Positions 1-9,466 of a stretch of DNA of 64,000 bases are shown here, piece by piece. A model generated the notes under the pieces. The model was not told where the DNA came from. It worked only from the letters and a program-made list of their open reading frames with translations, and searched no databases. A program made the translations under genes and the position numbers. The stretch is from Bacteroides caecimuris (GTDB lineage Bacteria > Bacteroidota > Bacteroidia > Bacteroidales > Bacteroidaceae). The stretch's first letter is position 1. Each line of letters begins with the position of its first letter. The DNA is taken from NCBI RefSeq assembly GCF_001688725.2, contig NZ_CP015401.2, positions 434,001 through 498,000 of the forward strand, written 5' to 3'.

Positions 1-244
1 TGATACCGCGTTTGCGGAGGTTCTGCACTTGGTCCTTCATCAGGGCGATGAGCGGAGTAATGACAATGCAAATCCCTTCCTGGGCGAGAGCAGGCACTTG
101 AAAGGTGATGGACTTACCGCCTCCGGTAGGCATGAGCCCCAGTGTATCTTTGCCTTCGCCGATACTGGTGATGATCTCCTCCTGCAAGTCGCGGAAGGAG
201 TCATATCCCCAATATTGTTTTAATATCTCCTGATACTTATTCAA
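1..244 (-). CDS. recQ: ATP-dependent DNA helicase RecQ, N-terminal fragment (cut by window edge)
   Basis: Only the first 81 codons are present; the gene runs off the left edge. Reading leftward from 244 the protein contains the aromatic-rich start typical of RecQ ([15 protein letters not shown]), the Walker A motif MPTGGGKS and the following [15 protein letters not shown] helicase motif Ia. RecQ unwinds DNA 3'-5' in recombination and fork repair. An in-frame TAA lies just upstream, so the only start I can find is TTG at 242-244, which overlaps the recJ stop (TTGAATAA). This implies translational coupling to recJ. Family assignment is secure; the TTG start is an inference from the lack of any alternative. 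Confidence 0.9.
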   Translation of the reverse strand, partial: MNKYQEILKQYWGYDSFRDLQEEIITSIGEGKDTLGLMPTGGGKSITFQVPALAQEGICIVITPLIALMKDQVQNLRKRGI

Positions 245-1955
245 TCGGTTTTATATCCTCGATTTGAAGTTGAACTTCGCCACGCTTGTGCGTGTTTTCT
301 TCAATAGTGTAACAGATGTCGAACGAACGTTTCGTTTTGATATAGCGCACGTGCGAACTCTGTCCGAACGCGATGCCGTTCATTACATTATTCGATTTAT
401 TATCAACCAGTTCGAGCTTGATATGTTCCTGGTCGCGTCCCACTACTTTACTCGTTCCATAATCATAGACGTGATGAGTACAGAAAATGGGTTTCGTGTT
501 GTCGGGGCCGAAAGGGTTAAACTTCTTCAGGTCGTTGAAGAACTTGGAAGAAATATCCCTGAAGTCGATTTCAGCATCAATCTCGATGACGGCACTGGTT
601 TGTTCCGGCAGGATATGCTGTGAAACGTAGTCTTCGAACCGTTTGGTAAAAGCACCCACATTCTCCACTTTCATTGATAGTCCGGCGGCGTATGTATGTC
701 CTCCGAAGTTTTCCAGCAGGTCGCGGCAATGCTCGATTGCTTTATATACGTCGAAGCCGGAAACAGAACGTGCGGAGCCTGTCGCCATGTCATCCGTCCG
801 TGTCAGTACCACGGCAGGGCGGTAGTACACTTCCGTCAGGCGGGAAGCTACGATACCGATTACTCCTTTGTGCCATTCTTCGTTGTAGAGCACAATAGAG
901 CGGCGGTCGGCTAATCCTTCCAGATTGGCAACGATGTTGTTTGCTTCTTCCGTCATACTCTTGTCGAGGTCTTTCCGGGTTTCGTTGTACTGGTTGATTT
1001 GTCCGGCTTTCTCAAGTGCCGCCGAGAAGTCTTTTTCCGTCAGCAGGTCTACTGCTTCTTTTCCGTTCTGGATACGTCCCGACGCATTGATGCGCGGTCC
1101 GATTTTAAACACAATATCGCTGACGGTGATTTCTTTTTCAGAAAGTCCGCATACATCGATAATGGCCTTCATGCCGATACTCGGGTTACTGTTCAGTTGT
1201 TTCAGACCGTGGTAGGCGAGAATACGGTTTTCACCCATAATTGGAACGATGTCCGATGCGATACTCACGGCTACGATGTCGAGCAACGGAATCAGATGAT
1301 GGAATTCGATGCCGTTACTAATGGCGAACGCCTGCATAAACTTGAAACCGACTCCACAACCGGAAAGGTGGGTGTACGGGTACGTGTTGTCCAGGCGTTT
1401 GGCGTTCAATATAGCTACGGCAGGCGGGAGAATATCATCCGGCACGTGATGGTCGCAGATGATAAAGTCAATCCCTTTTTCTTTGGCATACGTAATTTCC
1501 TCTACTGCTTTTATTCCGCAATCGAGTACAATAATCAGTCCCACACCGGTTTCAGCGGCGTAGTCCACTCCTTTTTTAGAAATGCCATACCCTTCGTTGT
1601 ATCGGTCGGGTATGTAGTAATCAAGGTTCGAATAGAACTGTTGAATAAACTTGTAGACCAATGCCACGGCAGTAGTACCGTCTACGTCATAATCTCCATA
1701 AATTAGAATACGTTCTTTCTTTCCCATCGCCCTGTTCAGACGTTCTACTGCAATATCCATGTCCTTCATCAGGAACGGATCGTGCAGGTCGGGCAACTGC
1801 GGGCGGAAAAACTTCTTGGCATCTGCTGCCTTCGTAATTCCCCGCTGTACCAAAAGTTGTCCAAGAATCGGGCTAATCCCTAATTCCTGGGCCAATGTCT
1901 GGCTTGTCTCTGCCTGTTCGGGTGTAATGGGTCGATAATTCCATTTGTGATTCAT
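237..1955 (-). CDS. recJ: Single-stranded-DNA-specific exonuclease RecJ
   Basis: 572-residue DHH-family 5'-3' ssDNA exonuclease used in recombination and mismatch repair. Visible motifs are [16 protein letters not shown] and ICDHHVP (the Mn-binding DHH core), RINASGR, and the DHHA1 region with FGGHTYAAG near residue 430, followed by an OB-fold-like tail. The open frame extends 40 codons further upstream to 2075, but I chose the ATG at 1953-1955 ([14 protein letters not shown]) because that is where family-like sequence begins; the upstream part is a chance hydrophobic extension. Its stop overlaps the recQ start, so the two repair genes form one leftward operon. Confidence 0.93.
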   Translation of the reverse strand: MNHKWNYRPITPEQAETSQTLAQELGISPILGQLLVQRGITKAADAKKFFRPQLPDLHDPFLMKDMDIAVERLNRAMGKKERILIYGDYDVDGTTAVALVYKFIQQFYSNLDYYIPDRYNEGYGISKKGVDYAAETGVGLIIVLDCGIKAVEEITYAKEKGIDFIICDHHVPDDILPPAVAILNAKRLDNTYPYTHLSGCGVGFKFMQAFAISNGIEFHHLIPLLDIVAVSIASDIVPIMGENRILAYHGLKQLNSNPSIGMKAIIDVCGLSEKEITVSDIVFKIGPRINASGRIQNGKEAVDLLTEKDFSAALEKAGQINQYNETRKDLDKSMTEEANNIVANLEGLADRRSIVLYNEEWHKGVIGIVASRLTEVYYRPAVVLTRTDDMATGSARSVSGFDVYKAIEHCRDLLENFGGHTYAAGLSMKVENVGAFTKRFEDYVSQHILPEQTSAVIEIDAEIDFRDISSKFFNDLKKFNPFGPDNTKPIFCTHHVYDYGTSKVVGRDQEHIKLELVDNKSNNVMNGIAFGQSSHVRYIKTKRSFDICYTIEENTHKRGEVQLQIEDIKPIE

Positions 1956-2197
1956 TTTATATATTGTTTTTTCTTTTTCTGTTCTCAAGGGTTGCGAAAG
2001 GCACTTCTTCCCAACAAGGGGTAAAAGTACGAAAAAAAGCGGAAGTGTATAGTAGATAAGACGAAAATATTTCAAGGGCAGTGGAAAACCGGAATGTTTT
2101 CAGAATGAACCGCCATGAGAACAAATCTATATAAATAGCCGATACGTTGAATATTAGCGTCAAAGGTGCCTTGCCTGGTTTCTAATCTAATACTACT

Positions 2198-2461
2198 TTA
2201 CTTCCAATTAGTTAATAGATAATTTCTTTTGCATTAATACTAAACTTTTTCTTCATTAGCGGCAAACTTGTTTTTGGTTAATATTAAACTATAAATGCAA
2301 GTTCCGTTTTTATAATCAAAGCTTGCATTTATAAAAACGGAACTTGCATTTATATAATCAAAGCTTGCGTTTATAGTTTATAATTAAGCAAATAAAACTT
2401 TGCTGTTAGACTAAAGCAAGTTTGCATCTGATAAACAGCAACTTTTCTATTAATAGGTAAG
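2198..2461. repeat. Intergenic 22-bp phased repeat array A
   Basis: About twelve diverged units in strict 22 bp phase fill the recJ-thioesterase gap. AAACTT-type cores begin at 2242, 2264 and 2286. On the right flank AACTTT, AAGTTT and AACTTT begin at 2396, 2418 and 2440, still in the same phase (110 bp = 5 x 22). The centre holds a perfect 25 bp inverted repeat (2291-2315 and 2329-2353, 13 bp spacer). Related arrays lie at 12.9 and 59.8 kb. No coding potential is seen. Confidence 0.75.
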
Positions 2462-2491
2462 GGGAGAAGAAGCAGTACTTTTCAAATCTAT

Positions 2492-2923
2492 CTATGCTTT
2501 TTGCAAGTCCCGTTCTTCATATTTGCAGATTGCTTCTATCCATTCCTTTGTCAGTGGCATGGATTCATGTTTTTCAAGGTCGAAAGTAACCATAACAGAC
2601 TTGCAGATACATTTTACTTCCTCCGTTTCTGTGTCGATAACCCGTTGGATCAGGTGAAAGCTTTTGGTACCTATCTTAGAAACAGCAGTCTGTACGGCGA
2701 TATGGTCGGATGCGAATATCTGCTTGACGAAATCCGCTTCGATGTGGACAACAACAATTCCGATCTTTTCCCAATCTACTCCGGGGCATACTGAAGCAAA
2801 GTATTCAGTCTTTCCTAAGTCGTAAAAGGAGAAGTAAACAGTGTTGTTGACGTGACCAAATTTGTCTACATCATTGAATCGCAATTGGATAGGTAATATG
2901 TGATGAAATACGATTTCTTCCAT
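2492..2923 (-). CDS. Acyl-CoA thioesterase, hot-dog fold (4HBT/YbgC-FadM type)
   Basis: 143 residues, the normal size of a single hot-dog domain. The N-terminus reads RFNDVDKFGHVNNTVYFSFYD, the usual active-site segment of 4HBT thioesterases (Asp followed by GHVNN on the long central helix). The rest, with EADFVKQI and VQTAVSKIGTKSF beta strands, matches the family. It probably hydrolyses an acyl-CoA or acyl-ACP thioester in the cytoplasm; the substrate cannot be read from sequence. It stands alone between the repeat array and a divergent gene. A consensus -7 box lies about 70 bp upstream on the minus strand. Confidence 0.82.
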   Translation of the reverse strand: MEEIVFHHILPIQLRFNDVDKFGHVNNTVYFSFYDLGKTEYFASVCPGVDWEKIGIVVVHIEADFVKQIFASDHIAVQTAVSKIGTKSFHLIQRVIDTETEEVKCICKSVMVTFDLEKHESMPLTKEWIEAICKYEERDLQKA

Positions 2924-2991
2924 TGTTTTCTCTTAAACATTTTAAATTTGACACAAAAATGGCGCTTTTGCTTTCTTGCTTGAATTTGAGG

Positions 2992-2999
2992 CAAAGATA
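2992..2999 (-). promoter_or_regulatory. Putative -7 box for the thioesterase gene
   Basis: Read on the minus strand the site is TATCTTTG, an exact match to the Bacteroides -7 consensus TAnnTTTG, 69 bp before the thioesterase ATG. I do not see a good -33 TTTG at 19-21 bp, so this is moderate evidence. Confidence 0.45.
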
Positions 3000-3174
3000 G
3001 AGAATTCTAATGATTCTGCTTTTGGAGATAAGGAAGAATTTCGTTAATAATCGTTTAAAGCGGAGTCTGGGGATGCTTCTCCTGTTAGGGAAACAAGCTT
3101 GTAATCATGTAATGGATAAATTATTGTCTGCCAATAGTTGATTTTAAAGGGTAATTTAAAAACGTCAGGATAGA

Positions 3175-3206
3175 TTTCACTAAATGGAATAAATATGTTA
3201 TTTTTG
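3175..3206 (+). promoter_or_regulatory. Promoter of the tsaC-like/clc/fmt/rpe/comEC run
   Basis: TTTC at 3175-3178, 20 bp spacer, and TATTTTTG at 3199-3206 match the Bacteroides -33/-7 consensus. Transcription would begin near 3212, so the TTG-initiated frame opening at 3211 would be leaderless and the ATG at 3238 becomes the likely start. Confidence 0.6.
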
Positions 3207-3237
3207 CGTCTTGTTCTTAACGGAAATTAATCAAGGA

Positions 3238-3801
3238 ATGATAGAAGATATTAAAAAAGCCTGTCAGGTGATGAATGAAGGAGGAGTGATCCTTTATCCC
3301 ACTGATACCGTATGGGGTATAGGCTGTGACGCGACTAATGAGGAGGCTGTACGCCGGGTGTATGAGATAAAGAAACGTGCTGACAGTAAAGCTATGTTGG
3401 TGTTGGTGGACTCTTCGGTTAAAGTAGATTTTTATGTACAGGATGTACCTGATGTAGCATGGGACTTGATTGAAGTTGCCGACAAGCCGTTGACGATTAT
3501 TTATTCCGGAGCACGTAATTTAGCACCTAATTTGCTTGCCGAAGATGGCAGTGTAGGGATTCGTGTGACGAATGAAGATTTTTCCAGAAGGCTCTGTCAA
3601 CAGTTCCGTAAAGCAATTGTTTCTACTTCGGCTAATGTCAGCGGGCAGCCGGGTGCTGCTAATTTTAGTGAAATCAGTGATGAAATCAAATCGGCGGTAG
3701 ATTATATCGTTGGCTTTCGTCAGGATGATATGAATAAGCCGAAACCCTCAAGCATCATTAAGTTGGGAAAAGGTGGAGTGATAAAGATAATTCGCGAATA
3801 A
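3238..3801 (+). CDS. L-threonylcarbamoyladenylate synthase (Sua5/YciO/YrdC/YwlC family)
   Basis: 187 residues from the ATG at 3238. The KxR-SxN type signature of the YrdC fold is visible: ILYPTDTVWGIGCDA, IKKRADSKAMLVLV, GSVGIRV and IVSTSANVSGQPGA. The enzyme makes threonylcarbamoyl-AMP from Thr, bicarbonate and ATP, the first step of t6A37 tRNA modification. The frame stays open from a TTG at 3211, but a consensus promoter ending at 3206 puts the transcript start about there, so the downstream ATG (MIEDIKKACQ) is preferred. The stop codon is immediately followed by the clc ATG, indicating an operon. Confidence 0.88.
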   Translation: MIEDIKKACQVMNEGGVILYPTDTVWGIGCDATNEEAVRRVYEIKKRADSKAMLVLVDSSVKVDFYVQDVPDVAWDLIEVADKPLTIIYSGARNLAPNLLAEDGSVGIRVTNEDFSRRLCQQFRKAIVSTSANVSGQPGAANFSEISDEIKSAVDYIVGFRQDDMNKPKPSSIIKLGKGGVIKIIRE

Positions 3802-5595
3802 ATGAAAGAAGAGAAACTTAGTTTATTGCAGCGTTGCATCAAATGGCGGGAAGCAAACATAAAGGAGAAGCAATTTATCCTGATATTAAGTTTTCTGGTC
3901 GGAATCTTCACAGCGTTTGCAGCTTTGGTATTGAAGTTCTTTATCCATCAGATACAGAATTTCTTGACTGATAATTTTAATGTAACGGAAGCCAACTACC
4001 TGTATCTGGTATATCCGGTTGTCGGTATTTTCCTTGCAGGTTGGTTTGTGCGTAATATTGTAAAAGATGACATCAGTCATGGGGTCACCAAAATTCTATA
4101 TGCCATCTCCCGTAGACAAGGGCGTATCAAGCGACATAATATCTGGTCGTCTACTATCGCTAGTGCCATAACTATCGGATTTGGTGGATCGGTCGGAGCA
4201 GAGGCACCGATTGTACTGACAGGTTCGGCAATCGGTTCCAATCTCGGGAGCGTGTTTAAGATGGAACATCGCACGTTGATGCTGCTCGTAGGTTGTGGTG
4301 CGGCAGGTGCCATTGCCGGTATTTTTAAAGCTCCGATTGCGGGACTGGTATTTACCTTGGAAGTGCTGATGATTGACTTAACCATGTCTTCTTTGCTTCC
4401 CCTGCTGATTTCTGCTGTGACAGCAGCAACTGTTTCGTACATAGTCACCGGTACGGAGGCAATGTTTAAGTTCCACCTCGATCAGCCGTTTGAATTGGAA
4501 CGTATTCCTTACGTTATCTTGCTGGGAATTTTTTGCGGACTGATTTCGTTATACTTCACACGTGCCATGAACTCGGTAGAAGGTGTTTTTGGCAAACTCA
4601 ATAACCCTTACAAGAAACTGGCTTTCGGTGGTGTGATGCTGAGTGTATTGATTTTCCTTTTCCCGCCTCTTTATGGTGAAGGATATGATACGATTAATCT
4701 TTTGTTGAATGGAACGTCTGCCGAAGAGTGGGATACGGTCATGAACAACTCTATGTTTTATGGTTATGGCAATTTATTGCTGGTTTATCTGATGCTGATT
4801 ATCTTGCTGAAAGTATTTGCTTCCAGCGCAACGAACGGTGGCGGTGGTTGTGGTGGTATCTTTGCTCCTTCGCTTTATTTGGGATGTATTGCCGGTTTTG
4901 TTTTCTCTCATTTTAGCAATGACTTTGCTTTCTCCCCTTATTTGCCGGAGAAGAATTTCGCATTGATGGGAATGGCGGGAGTCATGAGTGGTGTCATGCA
5001 TGCTCCATTGACAGGAGTGTTCCTGATAGCTGAACTGACAGGTGGGTATGATTTATTTCTTCCGTTGATGATCGTATCTGTAAGTTCATATCTGACAATT
5101 ATTGCTTTCGAACCTCATAGTATCTATTCGATGCGTTTGGCTAAGAAGGGACAATTGCTGACACATCACAAGGATAAAGCTGTGTTAACGCTGATGAAAA
5201 TGGAAAACGTGGTGGAGAAAGATTTCGTTGTCGTACACCCGGAAATGGATTTGGGGCAACTGGTGAAGGCAATCGCAGCTTCCCATCGAAATGTCTTTCC
5301 GGTGACAGATAAGAAAACGGGTGAATTGTTGGGAATTGTATTGCTCGATGATATTCGTAACATCATGTTCCGGCAGGAACTTTATCATCGTTTCACTGTT
5401 AATAAATTGATGACATCTGCTTCTGCCAGGATTATCGATACGGATGGAATGGAGCAAGTAATGCAAACGTTTGATGATACGAAAGCCTGGAATCTTCCGG
5501 TCGTAGATGAGGAGGGGCGCTATCAGGGATTTGTCTCTAAATCAAAGATATTTAATTCGTATCGTCAAGTGCTGGTACATTTTTCTGAAGACTAA
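3802..5595 (+). CDS. ClC-family chloride channel/antiporter with C-terminal CBS domains
   Basis: 597 residues. The first 420 or so form a ClC membrane core with about ten hydrophobic spans and the three ion-path motifs: GSVGAEAPI (gating Glu kept), GIFKAPIAGLVF and GGGGCGGIFAPSLYLG. Residues of roughly 450-590 form a CBS pair (MKMENVVEKDFVVVHPEMDLGQLV..., VNKLMTSASARIIDTDG...), usually a nucleotide-sensing regulatory module. Presence of the gating Glu is compatible with either channel or Cl-/H+ exchange. It starts directly after the tsaC-like stop with no gap, so it is co-transcribed with it. Physiological role is not evident from context. Confidence 0.9.
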   Translation: MKEEKLSLLQRCIKWREANIKEKQFILILSFLVGIFTAFAALVLKFFIHQIQNFLTDNFNVTEANYLYLVYPVVGIFLAGWFVRNIVKDDISHGVTKILYAISRRQGRIKRHNIWSSTIASAITIGFGGSVGAEAPIVLTGSAIGSNLGSVFKMEHRTLMLLVGCGAAGAIAGIFKAPIAGLVFTLEVLMIDLTMSSLLPLLISAVTAATVSYIVTGTEAMFKFHLDQPFELERIPYVILLGIFCGLISLYFTRAMNSVEGVFGKLNNPYKKLAFGGVMLSVLIFLFPPLYGEGYDTINLLLNGTSAEEWDTVMNNSMFYGYGNLLLVYLMLIILLKVFASSATNGGGGCGGIFAPSLYLGCIAGFVFSHFSNDFAFSPYLPEKNFALMGMAGVMSGVMHAPLTGVFLIAELTGGYDLFLPLMIVSVSSYLTIIAFEPHSIYSMRLAKKGQLLTHHKDKAVLTLMKMENVVEKDFVVVHPEMDLGQLVKAIAASHRNVFPVTDKKTGELLGIVLLDDIRNIMFRQELYHRFTVNKLMTSASARIIDTDGMEQVMQTFDDTKAWNLPVVDEEGRYQGFVSKSKIFNSYRQVLVHFSED

Positions 5596-5628
5596 TCCGT
5601 ACCTTAGTAATGATAACATATTTAGAAT

Positions 5629-6600
5629 ATGAAGAAAGAAGATTTAAGAATAGTATATATGGGGACTCCCGATTTTGCGGTAGAGACCCTGCGTCAATTG
5701 GTAGAAGGCGGTTATAATGTAGTAGGTGTGATTACGATGCCCGATAAACCTGCCGGACGCGGACATAAGATTCAATATTCTCCTGTCAAACAATATGCGC
5801 TCGAACAGAATTTACCGTTGCTTCAACCGGAAAAGTTGAAAGATGAGGTTTTTGTGGAAGCGTTGCGTGAATGGAAAGCCGATTTGCAGATTGTAGTTGC
5901 TTTCCGTATGTTGCCGGAAGTGGTATGGAATATGCCGCGCCTGGGTACATTTAATCTTCATGCTTCTTTACTTCCTCAATATCGTGGAGCTGCTCCTATC
6001 AACTGGGCGGTTATCAACGGTGATACGGAAACCGGGATTACAACTTTCTTTTTGAAGCATGAAATAGATACCGGAGAGGTCATTCAACAGGTGTGCGTAC
6101 CTATTGCAGATACGGATAATGTAGAAGTGGTACATGATAAATTGATGATGTTGGGAGGAAAACTGGTTCTTGAAACAGTAGATGCTATACTGAATGGAAC
6201 GGTCAAAACGATTTCCCAAGAAGAAATGGCAGTTGTCGGTGAACTTCGTCCTGCTCCGAAGATATTTAAAGAAACTTGCCGGATTGACTGGAACCAGCCG
6301 GTGAAGAAGATCTACGATTTTATTCGTGGACTATCACCTTACCCCGCTGCTTGGAGTGAACTGATTGCTTCCGAAAAAGCAGAAAGTGTGGTCGTGAAAA
6401 TATTTGAAAGTGAGAAGGTTTACGAATCACATCAATTGGCTGCTGGAACAATCGTGACTGATGGCAAGAAATTTATGAAAGTAGCAGTACCGGATGGATT
6501 TGTATCTGTTCTTTCTTTGCAATTACCTGGTAAAAAACGACTGAAAACAGATGAGTTACTTCGTGGTTATCACCTGGAAGATGGGTGCAAGATGAAGTGA
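5629..6600 (+). CDS. fmt: Methionyl-tRNA formyltransferase
   Basis: 323 residues, the usual length. It formylates initiator Met-tRNA using 10-formyl-THF. Visible signatures are the N-terminal IVYMGTPDFAVETL, the formyl-transfer site NLHASLLPQYRGAAPINWAVINGD, and HEIDTGEVI with its catalytic Asp, followed by the C-terminal OB-like tRNA-binding domain (KIYDFIRGLSPYPAAW). It lies 33 bp after clc and 67 bp before rpe in the same orientation, so it fits one transcription unit. Confidence 0.96.
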   Translation: MKKEDLRIVYMGTPDFAVETLRQLVEGGYNVVGVITMPDKPAGRGHKIQYSPVKQYALEQNLPLLQPEKLKDEVFVEALREWKADLQIVVAFRMLPEVVWNMPRLGTFNLHASLLPQYRGAAPINWAVINGDTETGITTFFLKHEIDTGEVIQQVCVPIADTDNVEVVHDKLMMLGGKLVLETVDAILNGTVKTISQEEMAVVGELRPAPKIFKETCRIDWNQPVKKIYDFIRGLSPYPAAWSELIASEKAESVVVKIFESEKVYESHQLAAGTIVTDGKKFMKVAVPDGFVSVLSLQLPGKKRLKTDELLRGYHLEDGCKMK

Positions 6601-6667
6601 TCTGACAATAAGATAGAATAAAAACTGTCCCGAACACGAGACAATTAGAACCTAAAATAAAAGAATT

Positions 6668-7318
6668 ATGAAACCGATTATCGCTCCTTCTATTCTTTCT
6701 GCCGATTTTGGATATTTGGCAAAGGATATTGAAATGGTAAACCGCAGTGAAGCAGAGTGGGTACATATTGATATTATGGACGGAGTATTTGTTCCGAACA
6801 TTTCATTTGGCTTTCCGGTACTGAAATATGTAGCGAAGTTAAGTAAGAAGCCGTTGGATGTGCATTTGATGATTGTGAATCCGGAGAAATTCATTCCGGA
6901 AGTAAAAGCATTGGGCGCTCATACGATGAATGTGCACTATGAAGCTTGTCCACATCTGCATCGGGTGGTTCAACAAATCAGAGAAGCTGGGATGCAGCCT
7001 GCTGTAACGATCAATCCGGCTACTCCTGTAGCTCTTTTACAAGATATTATTCAGGATGTGTATATGGTGCTTATTATGAGCGTGAATCCGGGATTTGGCG
7101 GACAGAAGTTTATCGAACATTCGGTAGAAAAAGTTCGTGAACTGCGTGCCCTGATTGAACGGACAGGTTCGAAAGCCCTGATTGAAGTAGACGGTGGCGT
7201 GAATCTGGAAACAGGGGCTCGTTTGGTTGAGGCGGGAGCCGATGCGCTGGTGGCTGGAAATGCTGTCTTTGGTGCACAGGAGCCGGAAGAAATGATTCGT
7301 CAGTTGCATAAATTGTGA
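6668..7318 (+). CDS. rpe: Ribulose-phosphate 3-epimerase
   Basis: 216 residues, a TIM-barrel enzyme that interconverts ribulose-5-P and xylulose-5-P in the pentose phosphate pathway. The protein shows IAPSILSADFGYL, the metal-site HIDIMDGVFVPN, VHLMIVNPEKFI, MSVNPGFGGQKFI and the phosphate-binding VDGGVN...GADALVAGNAVF. All expected catalytic and metal residues (His, Asp, His, Asp) are in place. Its TGA overlaps the GTG start of comEC by GTGA, which implies translational coupling. Confidence 0.96.
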   Translation: MKPIIAPSILSADFGYLAKDIEMVNRSEAEWVHIDIMDGVFVPNISFGFPVLKYVAKLSKKPLDVHLMIVNPEKFIPEVKALGAHTMNVHYEACPHLHRVVQQIREAGMQPAVTINPATPVALLQDIIQDVYMVLIMSVNPGFGGQKFIEHSVEKVRELRALIERTGSKALIEVDGGVNLETGARLVEAGADALVAGNAVFGAQEPEEMIRQLHKL

Positions 7319-9420
7319 CTAATCTATTGAATTCCTTTTATATCCATCGATATCCATTTATACGCCTGCTTATCCCTTGGATAGCAGGCATTTTTTGTGG
7401 AGATCATTTTTTTGATCGTTCATGGGATTCCCTTTGTGGTATTCTCTCCTTTGTTTTTTGGGCTGCATTGTCTTTTGCTCTTTATTTTCTGAAACGCTAT
7501 TCGTTGCGATGGTGTTTTGGGATAGCTATCTCCGCCCTTTGTTTTACGGGAGGATGGCTTGGAATGACTGGACAATTGCAACAGGCTGTCTGCTCTTTTC
7601 CGAAAGAAGAAACTGTGTACCGGGTTTTGATAACGGATGTGCCTCAACCTAAAGAACATACTTACCTCTGTCAGGCATTATTAAAAGAACGTCGTGATAC
7701 TGCGGGCATATATCCGATAGGGCATACTGCGGTTCTTTATCTACAGCAAGATTCGTCTGCCTCCCGTTTGAAGAGTGGAGATGAACTGTTGATTTCTGCC
7801 CGCATTTCTCCTCCTCTCAATAATCGAAACTTTGATGAATTTGATTATGCCCGCTTCCTGATGCGGAAAGGCATTAGCGGAACAGGATATGTTGCATCCG
7901 GGAAATGGATAAAATGCGACGGAATGAATAACTTTGACCTCCAATGTATAGCCAGCTCTTGTAGAAGAAACGTGGTTTCACTTTATCAGGAACTGGGATT
8001 CAACGGGGATGAACTGGCGGTACTTTCAGCACTAACAATAGGAGATAAGACAGAATTAAGTGATTCGGTTCGTGAAAGTTATTCGGTGGCCGGTGCAAGT
8101 CATATTCTTGCTTTATCCGGTTTGCATATCGGACTTTTATATGCAATGATCTTTTTCATTCTGAAACCTATTGCCCGAAGAGGAAATATAGGTAGATGTG
8201 TGCGTTCTGTTTTCCTTCTTGTCTTCTTGTGGACCTTTGCTTTTTTTACAGGGCTTTCTCCGTCGGTAGTACGTTCGGTCAGTATGTTTTCGATTTTAGC
8301 CATGGCGGATATGGTTCGTCGTGAACCTTTATCTTTAAATACATTGGCAGTAGCTGCGTGGTTGATGTTATTCTGCAATCCTGCATGGCTGTTCGATGTT
8401 GGTTTTCAGCTCTCTTTCCTTGCTGTTGCTTCTATCTTGTTTATCCAAAAGCCGATCTACCATTTGATTACCGTGAAAAGTAGAATAGGAAAGTATGTTT
8501 GGGGACTCATGAGCGTGTCTATTGCCGCACAAATAGGAACAGCTCCGCTTGTTCTGTTTTATTTCTCCCGATTCTCCGTGCATTTTCTATTGACGAATTT
8601 AGTAGTTATTCCTTTGATTACGATTATCTTATATGCTGCTGTCGTAATGCTTCTTCTGACTCCTTTTTCCTGGCTTCAGATAGGAATGGCCGGGGGTGTT
8701 AAAAAACTGTTGGAAGGGCTTAATTTCTTTGTCCGATGGGTAGAACAGCTTCCTTACGCTTCTATAGATGGGATTTGGCTTTATCAGTCAGAAGTACTGG
8801 GTATCTATATTGTCATCGCTCTGCTAGCCTATTATTTCATGAATCGCCGATACCGGAATCTGCAAATCTGTCTTTTTTCTATCTTGTTGATGGGGACTTA
8901 TCATGCAACGCTGTATTGGCTGGATCGTCCTCAAACGAGTTTAGTCTTTTACAATGTGCGTGGTTGTCCGGCAGTACATTGCATAAAGAGTGACGGGCAA
9001 TCCTGGATAAACTATATGGATACTCTCTCCAATGAAAAACGTCTGAAACGCATGGCTGCTAATTACTGGAAGCGTCATCACCTTCTTCCTCCCCAAGAAA
9101 TAACAACTGATTGCCGGCATGCTGAACTTAGCCGTCAACAGCAGATTATATCTTATCATGGTTGTCGTGTATGTGTCATAAACGATAACCGTTGGCGAAA
9201 CAAATCCGCCGTTTCTCCGTTATATATTAAGTATCTTTACTTATGCAAAGGATATGACGGTCGTCTGGAAGAGCTCGCCCAAGTCTTTTCTTTCTCTTAT
9301 GTCATATTGGACGCATCCCTCTCGGAATACCGCAAACACCTCTTTGAAAGCGAATGTAAGAAATCCGGTTTGCGATTTATCTCTTTGTCCGACGAAGGTT
9401 CTGTTCGCTTTTTGCTCTAA
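7315..9420 (+). CDS. comEC: ComEC/Rec2-type DNA-uptake channel protein
   Basis: 701 residues starting at a GTG that overlaps the rpe stop. An N-terminal pair of membrane spans and a soluble domain (DUF4131-like) lead into the competence core with GDKTELSDSVRESYSVAGASHILALSGLHIG (written here in part) and FFTGLSPSVVRS, then many hydrophobic helices up to about residue 510. The final ~180 residues do not show the HxHxDH metallo-beta-lactamase motif found in longer ComEC proteins, so this is the short form. The family forms the inner-membrane pore for ssDNA during natural transformation; whether it does so here is not shown. Confidence 0.88.
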   Translation: MTNLLNSFYIHRYPFIRLLIPWIAGIFCGDHFFDRSWDSLCGILSFVFWAALSFALYFLKRYSLRWCFGIAISALCFTGGWLGMTGQLQQAVCSFPKEETVYRVLITDVPQPKEHTYLCQALLKERRDTAGIYPIGHTAVLYLQQDSSASRLKSGDELLISARISPPLNNRNFDEFDYARFLMRKGISGTGYVASGKWIKCDGMNNFDLQCIASSCRRNVVSLYQELGFNGDELAVLSALTIGDKTELSDSVRESYSVAGASHILALSGLHIGLLYAMIFFILKPIARRGNIGRCVRSVFLLVFLWTFAFFTGLSPSVVRSVSMFSILAMADMVRREPLSLNTLAVAAWLMLFCNPAWLFDVGFQLSFLAVASILFIQKPIYHLITVKSRIGKYVWGLMSVSIAAQIGTAPLVLFYFSRFSVHFLLTNLVVIPLITIILYAAVVMLLLTPFSWLQIGMAGGVKKLLEGLNFFVRWVEQLPYASIDGIWLYQSEVLGIYIVIALLAYYFMNRRYRNLQICLFSILLMGTYHATLYWLDRPQTSLVFYNVRGCPAVHCIKSDGQSWINYMDTLSNEKRLKRMAANYWKRHHLLPPQEITTDCRHAELSRQQQIISYHGCRVCVINDNRWRNKSAVSPLYIKYLYLCKGYDGRLEELAQVFSFSYVILDASLSEYRKHLFESECKKSGLRFISLSDEGSVRFLL

Positions 9421-9444
9421 GTACAAAGATTTATCGTACATTTG
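9411..9444 (+). promoter_or_regulatory. Promoter of the DHH phosphoesterase gene
   Basis: TTTG at 9411-9414 (inside the comEC 3' end) and TACATTTG at 9437-9444, with a 22 bp spacer. The start at ATG 9467 lies 23 bp after the -7 box, which also excludes the longer upstream frame from 9254. Confidence 0.55.
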
Positions 9445-9466
9445 CACCTTGATAAAGTTTAAGAGT

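Noticed and set aside
999..1706. 235-codon plus-strand ORF over recJ
   Set aside because: Antisense shadow of the well-supported recJ frame; low-complexity translation with no recognisable motif.
3211..3237. TTG start nine codons upstream for the tsaC-like gene
   Set aside because: The consensus -7 box at 3199-3206 puts transcription start at about this base, so the ATG at 3238 is more plausible.
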